Positions 41,456 to 50,292 of a DNA stretch of 53,510 nt are shown in pieces; position 1 is the stretch's first letter; each line of letters starts with the position of its first letter. Source of the DNA: a virus; the IMG/VR virus record IMGVR_UViG_3300031578_000047, positions 1-53,510 of that record; one strand, given 5' to 3'. Under the pieces are notes generated by a model that was not told the DNA's origin, searched no databases, and saw nothing but the letters and a program-made list of their open reading frames with translations. A program made the translations under genes and the position numbers.

Positions 41456-44151
41456 ATGCGTGAATCCAGCTTCCAATCTCCCCCGAAAGAGAAATTGTCC
41501 TCATGGTAGTCCTCCCAGATAAAGTCATCGGCTGTAACCTGACCTTGCTCAACCAATGGCATGTCGTAGAGGGTGTTGAAATCGGGGCCGTACTGGATCC
41601 CCTGATAGTGAAGGTTCTCGGCAATGAATCCCAAGCGGCTGATCTTCTTGCGCTCCATCAGGCCAATGCCTTGAATCTCTCCGAGCTTGGCGCTCTTGAA
41701 CTGGCCAGTGTACGGCAGCCCATAAATGATGTTTGTGTAAGGTGCACCATCGAGTCCAGACAGATCGAGCTCGCCAGGTGTGCCGAACTGAGTAACCTGA
41801 GCTGTGCCACGGTCAGCGCCATCAGCCCAGATCGACACTGTCAGGCCAGACAGTCTCTCCAGCCCTGTCAGGAAGTCAGTTGCAACTCCGGTGTACTGGC
41901 CCCATGCGTCTGCCATGTAGTTATTCAGACCACCGATCGCCTCACTCTCCTTGGACCACTTCAGCAGGAATCGCTCCTCGCCTTGTGCGCTGTTGAAGCC
42001 CTTAACCGTGTAATAGACCTGATCCTCGACTACCCCGGGAAGAACCGCGACATCCTCAACGCACCAGTTGCCGGGTCCACCGAGCTCGACCTCACACCAG
42101 CAGATGACGTTCTCGGCGCGGTCATAGACCAACATCCCGACAGTGCCGTCATTACGCACGCAATGCACTCGAACGTCTGGCTTCATCTGCACAGCAATCT
42201 GCCGGATGCCAGCCACGTTGTAGTCAGGCGCGAAGATGCTGAGATCAGCAGACTGGTACTCCTGATCCGTGCCAATGGCCAGCTCATAGAGTCGCTGCTC
42301 AGTGCGATCAACGAATACGCCCTTCGAGTTGATTTTTCGGATGTTGAAGTTGGTTGGCGTGATTGCCTCATCGAACGAGCTCGAGCGTACGCTCAATGGA
42401 CTGTTTCCATCCATGCTGGCTGCATCTAGGTTCGCTGAGTTATCTGAGGTTCCGAGCAACAGCTTGCCAAATGATTTCAGCCAAGCAATTGTGCGGATCG
42501 GTCCAGAGCCTATGTTTCGATTGATCGGTCCAGCATCGCCAACCTGGTTGTCGTCATAAGACTCGTAGCCATCAGATACAGATGCCCAGATGCGATCCCT
42601 ACCGGCCCACCAGAGCCGGCCCTCATGCAGCTCTACTGTGTCTGGCCAGCCGTTTGCCATGCCACCATTCCACTGGCCAAGGCTCCAGTCTTTACTTGGA
42701 GTGATTGATCCTAAGTCGCTGAGCACCACGGCGTCGATAACCGTTGGCGAGGTATAACCTGTCATGCGGGCGATGCCCTGAATGGTTCCACCGGGATAGG
42801 TGAGCGTGCAGTTGACTGGGCCAGATGTGAAATCGCCGGCCTTAATGCCAAGCCGGTAATAAATTACAACATCGTCCTGACCATCGGAGATCGTGAGACT
42901 CTGGTTCGTTGTCCACACAGGCGACCAGTCAGTCCAAGGTCCAGAGTCGGTGCCAATAGAGAACTGCAGCGTTACCGTTGCTGATCCTGGCGGGATATTC
43001 TCGATAATTACCAAGAAGTCTCTGGCCGCGCCCTTGCCTGTTACGCGAATCGGTTTTGTGAACGTGTCGTCTGCGTTGATGCCATTCGTGACAGTCTGGC
43101 CAACAGAGTCAATACGGATAAGAGCTCCTGCACCAAAGATACTGCCGCCCATGGTCTGCTCGAAGATTGGCTCTGATGCTGTCAGCGTGATGTCGCCAGC
43201 AATCGCGGATGGCGTGATCGTCGTCTGAGATACATTCAGGACATTGAACGGGCCGTCCTCCGGGCCATAGTCAACCACCGACCATGATCGCGGATAAGAC
43301 ACACTGAGGTCGACGTATTCGCGGCGCTCGATCTTCTTTTGCTGCAGGCCATCAGCAGCGCAATAGATGACATCTCCTGACTGAGCCCACCGCACTGATG
43401 CGACCTGAGACTCGGTTGACCACCCAGTCGAGAACTGCAGCACTCCAGCGGCGGTGATGCCACAACCGCCTACCGTCACGGTGTACTCGCGATCGGTAGC
43501 AAGCTCAATGAAAAAATGATCCTGCTGAGGTATGAAAGCGATACTGTGAGCGCCCTTCTCCAGGAGTGTCTCAGACACCAGCTCGTCACCGTTCAATGTC
43601 TGGCCGACGCGCAATCGCACCGGACCTATGCGCGGCGAGATAGAGAGCGAGTGCTCGACCAGTTGCTCACCAACTCCAACCTCGACACGCTGCGTCACCT
43701 TGGCGTAAGTCTCTCCTGATCCTGACAGCAATAGGTCGCCTGTGCCTGAGCTCGCAGTTGAGCCTGACTCTGAATCGTCCTGCCAGTCATTGACGCCAAC
43801 ACCCAGGGCAGCGTTGAAACCGCCATCGGTAACAGCGGCCGAAACAGCTACGCGCGACACCAGCTCATCATCGACACGGATCCGCATGTAGCTGCCCTGC
43901 CCAAACTCAATCAGCGCCGTATCCTCGGATCCAAAGATGAACGGCATCTGCCTGACAAGGTTGAGGTCCTCGAACATGCTGTCGATGTATTTCAAGCCCG
44001 GACGGAACATCGCGGACCCGAGGACCCGCGGTATGAGGTTTTTCTGGATCTCGGCCGACATGGCCATGCGATCTAGGTCTATTCGAGCCAGACCGCGCTT
44101 TGATACAACTCCCCGGTTAAAGGCGAGGAGGACCTTTTCACCCATCGTCAT
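41353..44151 (-). CDS. tail nozzle/tubular protein, gp12-like (932 aa)
   Basis: The N-terminus (LLAFNRGVVSKRGLARID, then EIQKNLIPRVLGSAMFRPGLKYI) carries the conserved start of podovirus tail tubular B or stabilisation proteins, which form the nozzle below the adaptor. The rest is beta-rich with many tryptophans. The length of 932 is in the upper range of the family. It follows the gp11-like adaptor by four bases. Its 3' end overlaps the GNAT-like gene. Confidence 0.8.
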   Translation of the reverse strand: MTMGEKVLLAFNRGVVSKRGLARIDLDRMAMSAEIQKNLIPRVLGSAMFRPGLKYIDSMFEDLNLVRQMPFIFGSEDTALIEFGQGSYMRIRVDDELVSRVAVSAAVTDGGFNAALGVGVNDWQDDSESGSTASSGTGDLLLSGSGETYAKVTQRVEVGVGEQLVEHSLSISPRIGPVRLRVGQTLNGDELVSETLLEKGAHSIAFIPQQDHFFIELATDREYTVTVGGCGITAAGVLQFSTGWSTESQVASVRWAQSGDVIYCAADGLQQKKIERREYVDLSVSYPRSWSVVDYGPEDGPFNVLNVSQTTITPSAIAGDITLTASEPIFEQTMGGSIFGAGALIRIDSVGQTVTNGINADDTFTKPIRVTGKGAARDFLVIIENIPPGSATVTLQFSIGTDSGPWTDWSPVWTTNQSLTISDGQDDVVIYYRLGIKAGDFTSGPVNCTLTYPGGTIQGIARMTGYTSPTVIDAVVLSDLGSITPSKDWSLGQWNGGMANGWPDTVELHEGRLWWAGRDRIWASVSDGYESYDDNQVGDAGPINRNIGSGPIRTIAWLKSFGKLLLGTSDNSANLDAASMDGNSPLSVRSSSFDEAITPTNFNIRKINSKGVFVDRTEQRLYELAIGTDQEYQSADLSIFAPDYNVAGIRQIAVQMKPDVRVHCVRNDGTVGMLVYDRAENVICWCEVELGGPGNWCVEDVAVLPGVVEDQVYYTVKGFNSAQGEERFLLKWSKESEAIGGLNNYMADAWGQYTGVATDFLTGLERLSGLTVSIWADGADRGTAQVTQFGTPGELDLSGLDGAPYTNIIYGLPYTGQFKSAKLGEIQGIGLMERKKISRLGFIAENLHYQGIQYGPDFNTLYDMPLVEQGQVTADDFIWEDYHEDNFSFGGDWKLDSRICLQFQSPRPATILAATAEFESIEKRSSPRSRRG

Positions 44152-44155
44152 CAGG

Positions 44156-44797
44156 CTACCCGATCAACTGGTTGCGCTTGCCTCGATCACCTGACGAGCT
44201 ATTGCCTCGCCTCGAGCTTGCCCAACCACCCTTGGGAGCGAATTTTGCTGGCTCCTCCATGGCATCTGTTGCCTTGGACTCAGACAGCCACATTTTGTAT
44301 TTTGCCAATAGCGACTGATCGGATATGTCTATGCCAGTAAGCCGAGGCGCCACCTTCATGGCCATGTAGTGCTCGACCATCTCGGTGAAGTTCGGCGGCC
44401 AGAGTGAGAAATCACCGCCAAACTGTACGTCATTCGACACGTACTTGATGTAAAGCAGCTCAGCGTCAGAGAACCACCACGCGCCCTCTCGAGAGTAGCG
44501 TGTGCATGGAAGGTTGAAATACTCGTCGTAACAGACGGCCATCGTCCGCATCCAGTCAGTTGGAGCGTCAAAGCCATATTGATAGCCGAAGGCTGGCGTG
44601 ATTGATGGATTTGCCGACAGCTCTACGGTGCGTTGCGCGAAATACCACTGGCCCATCTGCAGAACTCGATCTATCAAATCGTTATCCCAGATGTCATCCA
44701 GCTTGTAGCGAGGCTCACGATTCTCAGTCAGGGAGGCCAGTTTGCGCTCTCCGAGTACGTTCAGAGCGCCGTTGTAAAGAGCTAATTTGGATGTCAT
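44156..44797 (-). CDS. tail tubular adaptor, gp11-like (213 aa)
   Basis: The segment LALYNGALNVLGERKLASLTEN ... RYKLDDIWDNDLIDRVLQMG is the typical N-terminal helical domain of tail tubular protein A; the family's conserved YNxAL and LGER patterns are visible. The body contains WYFAQRTVELSAN and PTDWMR, also seen in relatives. The C-terminal ~25 residues are basic and Ser/Gly-rich. It forms the ring between portal and nozzle. Confidence 0.82.
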   Translation of the reverse strand: MTSKLALYNGALNVLGERKLASLTENREPRYKLDDIWDNDLIDRVLQMGQWYFAQRTVELSANPSITPAFGYQYGFDAPTDWMRTMAVCYDEYFNLPCTRYSREGAWWFSDAELLYIKYVSNDVQFGGDFSLWPPNFTEMVEHYMAMKVAPRLTGIDISDQSLLAKYKMWLSESKATDAMEEPAKFAPKGGWASSRRGNSSSGDRGKRNQLIG

Positions 44798-44848
44798 TTA
44801 CTACTCCTCGCCAGCGCATCCCTGCGCTAATGTTCAGTCCTTGATCGG

Positions 44849-45322
44849 CTATCTGCCTGCGGCTGACTCATGGTTTGCCGCGTACCGCCGAGCAAGTGAC
44901 TCAGTCTCGAACCCATCCTTCAATGGAACATCTCCGCGCACTACTGCCCACTTGTGATGTGATCCTTTGAACTCGACCTTATAGATCGAAGGCAAGGATA
45001 CCGCCTGCTCCAGAGGCGTGAGCTCGAACTGCTGAATTCTGACAACGTGGGCGTACAGGCGGCCTGCGCCGCATACGTGGAATACATCCTTCCACGCCAT
45101 ATTGTCAGGCATAGCAACGATCTCATCTCCAGGGCGGAGCGATGTGGCAATGTGCTGCCAGTAGTTTTCGTTGAGAAGGTCGTCGCGATCAACCGACATC
45201 GGCACGTTTACACGCCATCGATTTGCTGCTTCAACCTCGAGGCCGAATCTAGCTTGTGTGATAGGGATGAGCTCCCCTTTTACTTCCTCGACTGGCTGTT
45301 CTTTTACCGCTGCTTCTGCCAT
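44849..45322 (-). CDS. hypothetical virion-region protein (157 aa)
   Basis: The start at ATG 45322 has GGAG seven bases upstream; a longer frame starting at 45376 would include the terminator hairpin. It has an acidic N-terminus (MAEAAVKEQPVEEVKGELIP), then a mixed domain with RPGDEIVAMPDNMAWKDVFH and GRLYAHVVRIQQFELTP. Not recognised. The position between coat and adaptor genes suggests a head-completion or head-tail joining factor. Confidence 0.6.
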   Translation of the reverse strand: MAEAAVKEQPVEEVKGELIPITQARFGLEVEAANRWRVNVPMSVDRDDLLNENYWQHIATSLRPGDEIVAMPDNMAWKDVFHVCGAGRLYAHVVRIQQFELTPLEQAVSLPSIYKVEFKGSHHKWAVVRGDVPLKDGFETESLARRYAANHESAAGR

Positions 45323-45344
45323 TACTGGTCTCCGTAACAAGAAA

Positions 45345-45370
45345 GGGGCAGACCCGGATGAGCCTGCCCC
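45345..45370 (-). terminator. rho-independent terminator after the coat operon
   Basis: On the minus strand the stem GGGGCAG (45370-45364) and CTGCCCC (45351-45345) is followed by TTTCTTGTTA (45344-45335). It lies 40 bases past the stop of the 98-residue protein. It would end or reduce transcripts that start at the coat promoter while some read on into the tail genes. Confidence 0.75.
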
Positions 45371-45410
45371 TCGCATTGTCGCGCCTAAGCCTTTGTTACG
45401 TCAATTAGGC

Positions 45411-45707
45411 TTATGGGTTGCTGACGATGATGGTTGTCACCAAGCCAGCGGCGTCGATGGCAGACACCAGGCCCCACGATGCGTCGACCGTGTCCTCAAC
45501 AAAGAGGATTACGTCACCGACCCGAAGGCCTTTGTCGTGTCCATCAGTGATGAAGGACGCGGCCTGCATGTTGCCAAGCGTGTTGTCAGCGGTGAGAGCT
45601 CGATACGACCACTGAGCTACGGCGTAACCACCGTCATCAGCGGCCGCATTGTCGCCAGTACCCATGCGGGGAAACATTTGCTGCAGATTGTCAGACTTGT
45701 AAGCCAT
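45411..45707 (-). CDS. small head protein after the coat gene (98 aa)
   Basis: A beta-rich protein (AVAQWSYRALTADN; GLRVGDVILFVEDTVDAS) encoded immediately after the coat gene and before the terminator, so it is expressed with the coat. Small proteins at this place often decorate or stabilise heads. No family match is certain. A good Shine-Dalgarno (AAGGAG) lies upstream. Confidence 0.6.
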   Translation of the reverse strand: MAYKSDNLQQMFPRMGTGDNAAADDGGYAVAQWSYRALTADNTLGNMQAASFITDGHDKGLRVGDVILFVEDTVDASWGLVSAIDAAGLVTTIIVSNP

Positions 45708-45717
45708 GCGAATCTCC

Positions 45718-46566
45718 TTACGCGGTTAGAGTCGTTCCGACAGCGTGTACGAGTACAACACCACTGTTCTGGAGCAACTGTGAGCCCATGTAGATCGAGC
45801 AACGAGACCACGAATAGTCCTGCTCCTCGTCATACCCCGCCCGCGCCTCAATGTTGTCGGCATTGTAAGCGTGACCGATCGCGTTCTTGTGGTACGCGAA
45901 GCAGGTCTCGTCTGCGGTGCCTTTGCCAGGGAGGTCCGGGTGAACGACAAAGTTCATGCCGAGCCAGCGGTAAGACTGCTGGCGATCGCGCCATGCCTCG
46001 GGCGTATTGTCGATCGGCCCATTGGCTGTGAAGTCGCGACTGGTGAACGATGCCAGCGTCAGCAACATGCCCTCGAAGTGAGGCGTGACGAGCATATTGA
46101 TGTTTCCATCGAACGGCACATCGGCCTGACCCAGTCGGGTCTTGGCTTCGAGACACAGGTTGAGCGTAACGACAGCGGCGGCGCCGGTGTTGATGGTGCC
46201 GGTGTTCAGCTCGGTGATGATGTCAGAGTCAATCTTGCGATTGATGACGGCCATGCAGGTCATCTGCATGATCGCGCGCTGATTGCCTTGGCTGGCGAAG
46301 ATGTTGAAATCGGTCTTGCGAACGAGATCATGCCACTCGACCAGCGTGCAGGCAGGCTGCGCGAGGTTGTCGCCGCGTGCCGGAATCAATCCGTTCACAC
46401 CGCGGGTTTTAGCGGTTGCACCGCCTGAATCAGCTACCAGAAACGTCGCTACGTTTCCCTTGATTACGGAGTCGGTCGTGACCGAATCGCGCAATAGGGA
46501 CTGGTGCTGCTCGAATCCGGCAATGAATTCCTGCCGGTATTGTGTTTGAAAAGCAGTTTCGGCCAT
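45718..46566 (-). CDS. major capsid (coat) protein (282 aa)
   Basis: Resembles coat proteins of many podoviruses with BPP-1-like virions: the N-terminus FQTQYRQEFIAGFEQHQSLL, then TTDSVIKGNVATFLVADSGG and LVEWHDLVRKTDFNIFASQG, and the long helix QRAIMQMTCMAVINRK. It lacks an obvious cleaved N-terminal delta domain, which agrees with a separate scaffold gene. The start has GGGAG eight bases upstream. A dedicated promoter, leader hairpin and downstream terminator bracket the gene, fitting its need for high expression. Confidence 0.85.
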   Translation of the reverse strand: MAETAFQTQYRQEFIAGFEQHQSLLRDSVTTDSVIKGNVATFLVADSGGATAKTRGVNGLIPARGDNLAQPACTLVEWHDLVRKTDFNIFASQGNQRAIMQMTCMAVINRKIDSDIITELNTGTINTGAAAVVTLNLCLEAKTRLGQADVPFDGNINMLVTPHFEGMLLTLASFTSRDFTANGPIDNTPEAWRDRQQSYRWLGMNFVVHPDLPGKGTADETCFAYHKNAIGHAYNADNIEARAGYDEEQDYSWSRCSIYMGSQLLQNSGVVLVHAVGTTLTA

Positions 46567-46627
46567 GTCGGCTCTCCCAAAAAAAGTGAATTTCCATTTC
46601 CACTGGTCGGGTTGGCCTGATCTTGGC

Positions 46628-46660
46628 TGTGTGAGGGTTAGCCTTGCGGGGCCTCACACA
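46628..46660 (-). promoter_or_regulatory. hairpin in the coat-gene leader
   Basis: Arms TGTGTGAGG (46628-46636) and CCTCACACA (46652-46660) form a perfect 9-bp stem with a 15-base loop in the ~150-base leader of the coat transcript. There is no following T run, so it is not a simple terminator. It may stabilise the mRNA or control translation. Confidence 0.5.
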
Positions 46661-46728
46661 TTGCCGGCTCAGGGGCCGGGGGGCGCCGGGGCTCGAATGA
46701 GGTTGGCCGGCTTGATGTGGTGACTGCG

Positions 46729-46758
46729 AATTTAGCCCTGCATCAGCCAGGTTGTCAA
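46729..46758 (-). promoter_or_regulatory. sigma70-type promoter for the coat gene
   Basis: On the minus strand, a perfect -35 TTGACA (46758-46753), an 18-base spacer, and TAAATT (46734-46729, four of six matches to TATAAT). The -35 abuts the stop codon of the preceding gene, and the next gene downstream is the coat. This is the best promoter I see inside the late block. Confidence 0.65.
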
Positions 46759-46956
46759 CTACGTGTAGCTATTCGCTGAACCGATCACCGTGTTGGCCTT
46801 GGCCAGCTCTCGCTGACGGAGTGCCTTCACGGTTTTCGAGTCATATACGACGCCATCGAACTCAGCCTTCTCTTTGCCACGATCGAAGTAGCCCATTGAC
46901 CATGCTGTCGGAGGCTTTGACCACCTGAATGCCTTAGAATTTAGCAACTTCCCCAT
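46759..46956 (-). CDS. small hypothetical protein (65 aa)
   Basis: Not recognised. A basic N-terminus (MGKLLNSKAFRWSKPPTAWS) and a helix (YDSKTVKALRQRELAKANTV). Its ATG overlaps the upstream stop (TGATG). It ends directly at the -35 of the coat promoter. Like the three small genes before it, it sits between scaffold and coat and may assist head assembly. Confidence 0.55.
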   Translation of the reverse strand: MGKLLNSKAFRWSKPPTAWSMGYFDRGKEKAEFDGVVYDSKTVKALRQRELAKANTVIGSANSYT

Positions 46957-47078
46957 CAGTAGCTCTTTGCTTTTTTCTTGGCCTTCTTGGTCTTGCCGCT
47001 GAACGGGGTTTTCGGCTTAGCCGGCTTTGAGCTGGATAGCCTGCCAACATATTTCGTCTGCGGTGCCGATTCGCTCAT
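46956..47078 (-). CDS. tiny lysine-rich protein (40 aa)
   Basis: Start ATG overlaps the previous stop (ATGA). Very basic, with a C-terminal KTKKAKKKAKS stretch, and probably disordered. It could bind DNA or RNA, or an acidic protein partner. No homology is evident; supported mainly by tight gene spacing and overlaps on both sides. Confidence 0.5.
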   Translation of the reverse strand: MSESAPQTKYVGRLSSSKPAKPKTPFSGKTKKAKKKAKSY

Positions 47079-47245
47079 AGCTGATCCGTTTCTCCACCAA
47101 GGGGAGTTTTTGCGCGACGACCTCGAGCACGGCCGGGAATCGGTGAGGCGACGTTCGAGGTGCCACGACCCGGCTCAATGCCGGTATAGGTGACACTCTG
47201 CTTGCGCTTCCTCATGTCAAAGACCTTCCTGAATAGCTTTGCCAT
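47075..47245 (-). CDS. small basic protein (56 aa)
   Basis: An ATG with a strong GGAGG seven to eight bases upstream. The sequence starts MAKLFRKVFDMRKRKQSVTY and stays basic and Gly/Arg-rich (GRARGRRAK). Not recognised. It belongs to a run of four tiny genes between scaffold and coat. Confidence 0.5.
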   Translation of the reverse strand: MAKLFRKVFDMRKRKQSVTYTGIEPGRGTSNVASPIPGRARGRRAKTPLGGETDQL

Positions 47246-47257
47246 GACCCCTCCTTA

Positions 47258-47374
47258 CTAGGCTGTGAAGTCGATTGAATCACCCGGTTGAACAGGGCCA
47301 GTGTCAATCGCCGCTTCCGGCTGATTGTCGTTATTGGTCTCGATGTGCTCTGTGGGCTGCAACGGTGCTGCCAT
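47258..47374 (-). CDS. tiny acidic protein (38 aa)
   Basis: An ATG preceded by AAGGAG eight bases upstream, directly after the scaffold-like gene. The product is acidic and Pro/Asn-rich (EHIETNNDNQPEAAID), probably disordered. Very small, so moderate confidence only. It contrasts in charge with the two basic proteins that follow. Confidence 0.45.
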   Translation of the reverse strand: MAAPLQPTEHIETNNDNQPEAAIDTGPVQPGDSIDFTA

Positions 47375-47385
47375 GATGGTTCTCC

Positions 47386-48333
47386 TTAACCAGTCTTGCG
47401 TTTGTCGTGCTCCAGTCGGATGTCGTAGAGCTCCAGAAGTCGATCCTGCATCTTCTGGTCAGCATTGTACTCCTTGCGATTGGTGCGCATAAATTTCTCG
47501 ATCTCAGCGATCTCGTTATTGAGCGTCTGAGCTGGATCGTTGTTCTGGCTGATTACCCTGGCCAGCGGATCCATCTTGCGGCTCAGGCCTGCAAGACCCT
47601 TGACGATCTCTGGGATATTCATAATTGCTCGGCCTTCACCGTCGCGAGCATTCAGTATGGCGTCTTTAGCCTGTTCGCCAAAGGTCGTTTCCAGCAGCTT
47701 GCTGACCATATTGATGTTGGTGCGGTAATCAGATCCCCACTCGTTGCGCAGCGCGTCCTCAGTTTCCTGATGGTGCGAGTGATCGATCTCCGCGAGCTGC
47801 TCCTGCTGCTGCTCAGCGAAGCCGTTGTACCAGCCAATAACTTCCTGCATGACTTCAGGAGATACGTTCTTGCTGTGCATTTTCGTTGCAAAGTCAGTGA
47901 AAATCTCCTTGTCAGCCTCACCAACAACCAGACCCTCTGGCAGATTCTCAAAGTAACCTTCAGGCTCAGCAGGGATACCGTTCGCCTCGCGAAACGCCTT
48001 GATGTCATCGTCCGTCGCGTCCGGGGCCGGGGCCTGCTTGTACATGCCACCGCGGATCGTGGCTTGCGCTTCACGGAATGACTTGCCCATGTCAGCCGGA
48101 GTCGAGAACCTGTCGAGCTGACTCTTGAACTTGGCGTCGTCGCCGGCGATGTCGACTCGCCAGTCACGGTTCTTGGTATTCTCAAAATCTTCGAGGAAGG
48201 CCTGCGGGGTGTCGTAACCCTTCAGCAGCTCAATACGCTCCGCGGGAGCATCATCGCCAACAAGCGGCTGGAACCAGGTTGGCTCTGCAGGATTGTTGAT
48301 CGGGTTATCGGTTGTCTGGTCTGTTTCCGCCAT
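47386..48333 (-). CDS. scaffold-like protein (315 aa)
   Basis: Located between portal and coat, acidic and highly helical, with an acidic disordered N-terminus (MAETDQTTDNPINNPAEP), glutamine-rich helices (GFAEQQQEQLAEIDHSHHQE) and a basic C-terminal end (LLELYDIRLEHDKRKTG). That is the usual make-up of phage scaffolding proteins, whose C-terminal helix binds coat. A protease domain is not seen. Its start overlaps the upstream gene by 29 bases. Confidence 0.75.
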   Translation of the reverse strand: MAETDQTTDNPINNPAEPTWFQPLVGDDAPAERIELLKGYDTPQAFLEDFENTKNRDWRVDIAGDDAKFKSQLDRFSTPADMGKSFREAQATIRGGMYKQAPAPDATDDDIKAFREANGIPAEPEGYFENLPEGLVVGEADKEIFTDFATKMHSKNVSPEVMQEVIGWYNGFAEQQQEQLAEIDHSHHQETEDALRNEWGSDYRTNINMVSKLLETTFGEQAKDAILNARDGEGRAIMNIPEIVKGLAGLSRKMDPLARVISQNNDPAQTLNNEIAEIEKFMRTNRKEYNADQKMQDRLLELYDIRLEHDKRKTG

Positions 48334-48649
48334 CTTCTATCTCTCTCGCTGAAATTTTATCGGGATCCGTCCTTGTCGGGGCCGACTTCAGCATCCATAC
48401 CAAAGTGGTTCCTATGAAGCGTTTGCCTTCCGCGAAGGTCGTGCCGTGCTGATCTCCTGGCCGGTAGCTCGTATCGTGAGTGCCAGCAGCGCGAATCATA
48501 TACTCGATCGCTGCAATTTGCTGCCGCTCTGAGGCCTTTCCGTTCATGCAGGCGCGCAGCGCCATGACCTCGAAGTTGGTGTAGTCCGGACGCTCCAGAG
48601 GATCCTTTTTCGGCAAGCACTCGCCAATCGTGTCGCGGATCTCTCCCAT
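48305..48649 (-). CDS. hypothetical head-region protein (114 aa)
   Basis: Not recognised by name. It lies between portal and scaffold genes, where related podoviruses commonly carry a protein of this size. Helical segments (FEVMALRACMNGKASERQQI) and a charged C-terminus are seen. The start overlaps the portal stop by one base. Confidence 0.55.
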   Translation of the reverse strand: MGEIRDTIGECLPKKDPLERPDYTNFEVMALRACMNGKASERQQIAAIEYMIRAAGTHDTSYRPGDQHGTTFAEGKRFIGTTLVWMLKSAPTRTDPDKISAREIEDGGNRPDNR

Positions 48650-50292
48650 CAGGCAGCTACATCAACGCCAGTCAACTGCGAGGCCTGAGCAACATCGCGG
48701 ATCGCGGCGCCACCCTTCTGGGCAACTTCGGCGCCTTGCTGAATCTCCATGGCTTCCTGATCGCGGTCGGCCTGTGCCTGCACTTGATCCAAAGGAACCA
48801 TGTGTCTGGCCGGCAAACCGATACCTGTCAGGGCATCTCTGAGAGAACCATTGACGTCGACGTTGTAAGCGGCAGTCGGATCCATCTGTACAGCCCTCTC
48901 GAGAAGATCTGCAGTTTCGTAGAATACCGCGGCCTGCTTGCGCTCGATGGCGTCGTGCAGCGGACTGACAAACTTGAAATGCACTTCCTGACCCTGCAGC
49001 TCTTGTGGCATGTCCTGCACGGATCCAAAAGCGCCAGCGCGCAGAAGGCTGTCGAAGGTATCTTCACAAAGTTGGCCGTTGTAGTCGTGCTCCATCGGCT
49101 CGAATAGTGGCAAGGCTGCCCTGACATACTCCTCTACGCGCTGACCTACTTCAAACGCCGTCATGTCGCCCTCTGGCGGCGGCAGCGTTAATTTATTCAG
49201 GTAGAAAGCCTGCGTGAGCATCTGCATCTGCATGTCGCGCTCGTTGTAACCCTGCGGCAATCCCCTGCGATCCTGAGCGATCGGCCTGAGCACATCACCC
49301 TTGCGCTCGTCGTACTCGACATCGGCCCATGTAATGCCACCGGCATACAGTTGCACATCACCGCGGACAGCGTCCTGGGTGGCAATCATCGGTGGACGCA
49401 CGGACATCTCGCCGGCTTCGAGAAGCGTCAGGCTCATGGCCTGTAGCAGCCGTGCGTCCGGTAGGCCGGCAACAGTGGCGGGGGAATAAGCGTATTGGGA
49501 TCCGGATACGGTCTGCCATCTTGGCACCGTGAAGCCCATGGAGTTCTGCGGCATCTCACCCATGATGTGATTGTTCAGAGTGTCGATGTAGCTCAGCACC
49601 CACGGATAGCCCTTGGCTATGTCCTGCTGGCCCTGATAGACGTCCGTCGAGGCAACCATTCTGAGGCAATCGATCTTCTGCAGATCGCCACCCATCTGCA
49701 TCGACATACGCTCGACGTTCGGGTGCAGCTTCATGCCCATCTCTTTGAGCTCTTTGATGGTCGGCTTCCATTTCACATACAGCTCGCCAATGGTGCCATC
49801 AGATTTCTCGGCCCATGCGCAATCGCGCAGATGCCATGTCCTGTATAGCAAGTGCGGTCGCTGTGAACTCCAGATTATTTCACGCGAAATTACACACTGA
49901 CCAAACGCGGCAAAGTCTGCATCAGCCTCAGCCGTGGCGCGGATGAACTGCGCCTTGCGATCGTACATCGCCATGCGCATCCGCTTGGTGGCCCAGTCGA
50001 GCCACTGGTGGCCGGCCTGCGTCAGCATGTCCTCGTCATGCACCGAGATCGAAAACCACTCTTTTGCCCGCGGGCGCAGCATCGCTGCAAACGAGGTCGA
50101 CAATTCGCGGTGCACAATAATCGGATAGGAGCTGTACAGATTGGAGGCAAACTCCTCACCGACATAGCGAGTCACGGTGAAATCTGCGCGCTGCGGGTAA
50201 AAGTTGTCGGCAATTTCCTGCCACAAGGTTGTCAGGACCTTGCGGTCAGACCAGAGCTGCATTCCGCGTGCTACAAGGTCTTGAGGTCTCAT
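48649..50292 (-). CDS. portal protein, head-to-tail connector type (547 aa)
   Basis: Matches the podovirus head-to-tail connecting protein family. The N-terminal part contains LWQEIADNFYPQRADFT, then ELSTSFAAMLRPRAKEWFSI, a hallmark segment. Residues ~255-275 (MGFTVPRWQTVSGSQYAYSP) fit the family's clip/stem area. The length of 547 is within the usual range. It forms the dodecameric ring at one head vertex through which the terminase pumps DNA. Its ATG overlaps the upstream stop by four bases. Confidence 0.85.
   Translation of the reverse strand: MRPQDLVARGMQLWSDRKVLTTLWQEIADNFYPQRADFTVTRYVGEEFASNLYSSYPIIVHRELSTSFAAMLRPRAKEWFSISVHDEDMLTQAGHQWLDWATKRMRMAMYDRKAQFIRATAEADADFAAFGQCVISREIIWSSQRPHLLYRTWHLRDCAWAEKSDGTIGELYVKWKPTIKELKEMGMKLHPNVERMSMQMGGDLQKIDCLRMVASTDVYQGQQDIAKGYPWVLSYIDTLNNHIMGEMPQNSMGFTVPRWQTVSGSQYAYSPATVAGLPDARLLQAMSLTLLEAGEMSVRPPMIATQDAVRGDVQLYAGGITWADVEYDERKGDVLRPIAQDRRGLPQGYNERDMQMQMLTQAFYLNKLTLPPPEGDMTAFEVGQRVEEYVRAALPLFEPMEHDYNGQLCEDTFDSLLRAGAFGSVQDMPQELQGQEVHFKFVSPLHDAIERKQAAVFYETADLLERAVQMDPTAAYNVDVNGSLRDALTGIGLPARHMVPLDQVQAQADRDQEAMEIQQGAEVAQKGGAAIRDVAQASQLTGVDVAA

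Noticed and set aside
41503-42429. 308-residue plus-strand frame over the nozzle gene
   Set aside because: Fully antisense to a recognised structural gene and without any family pattern.
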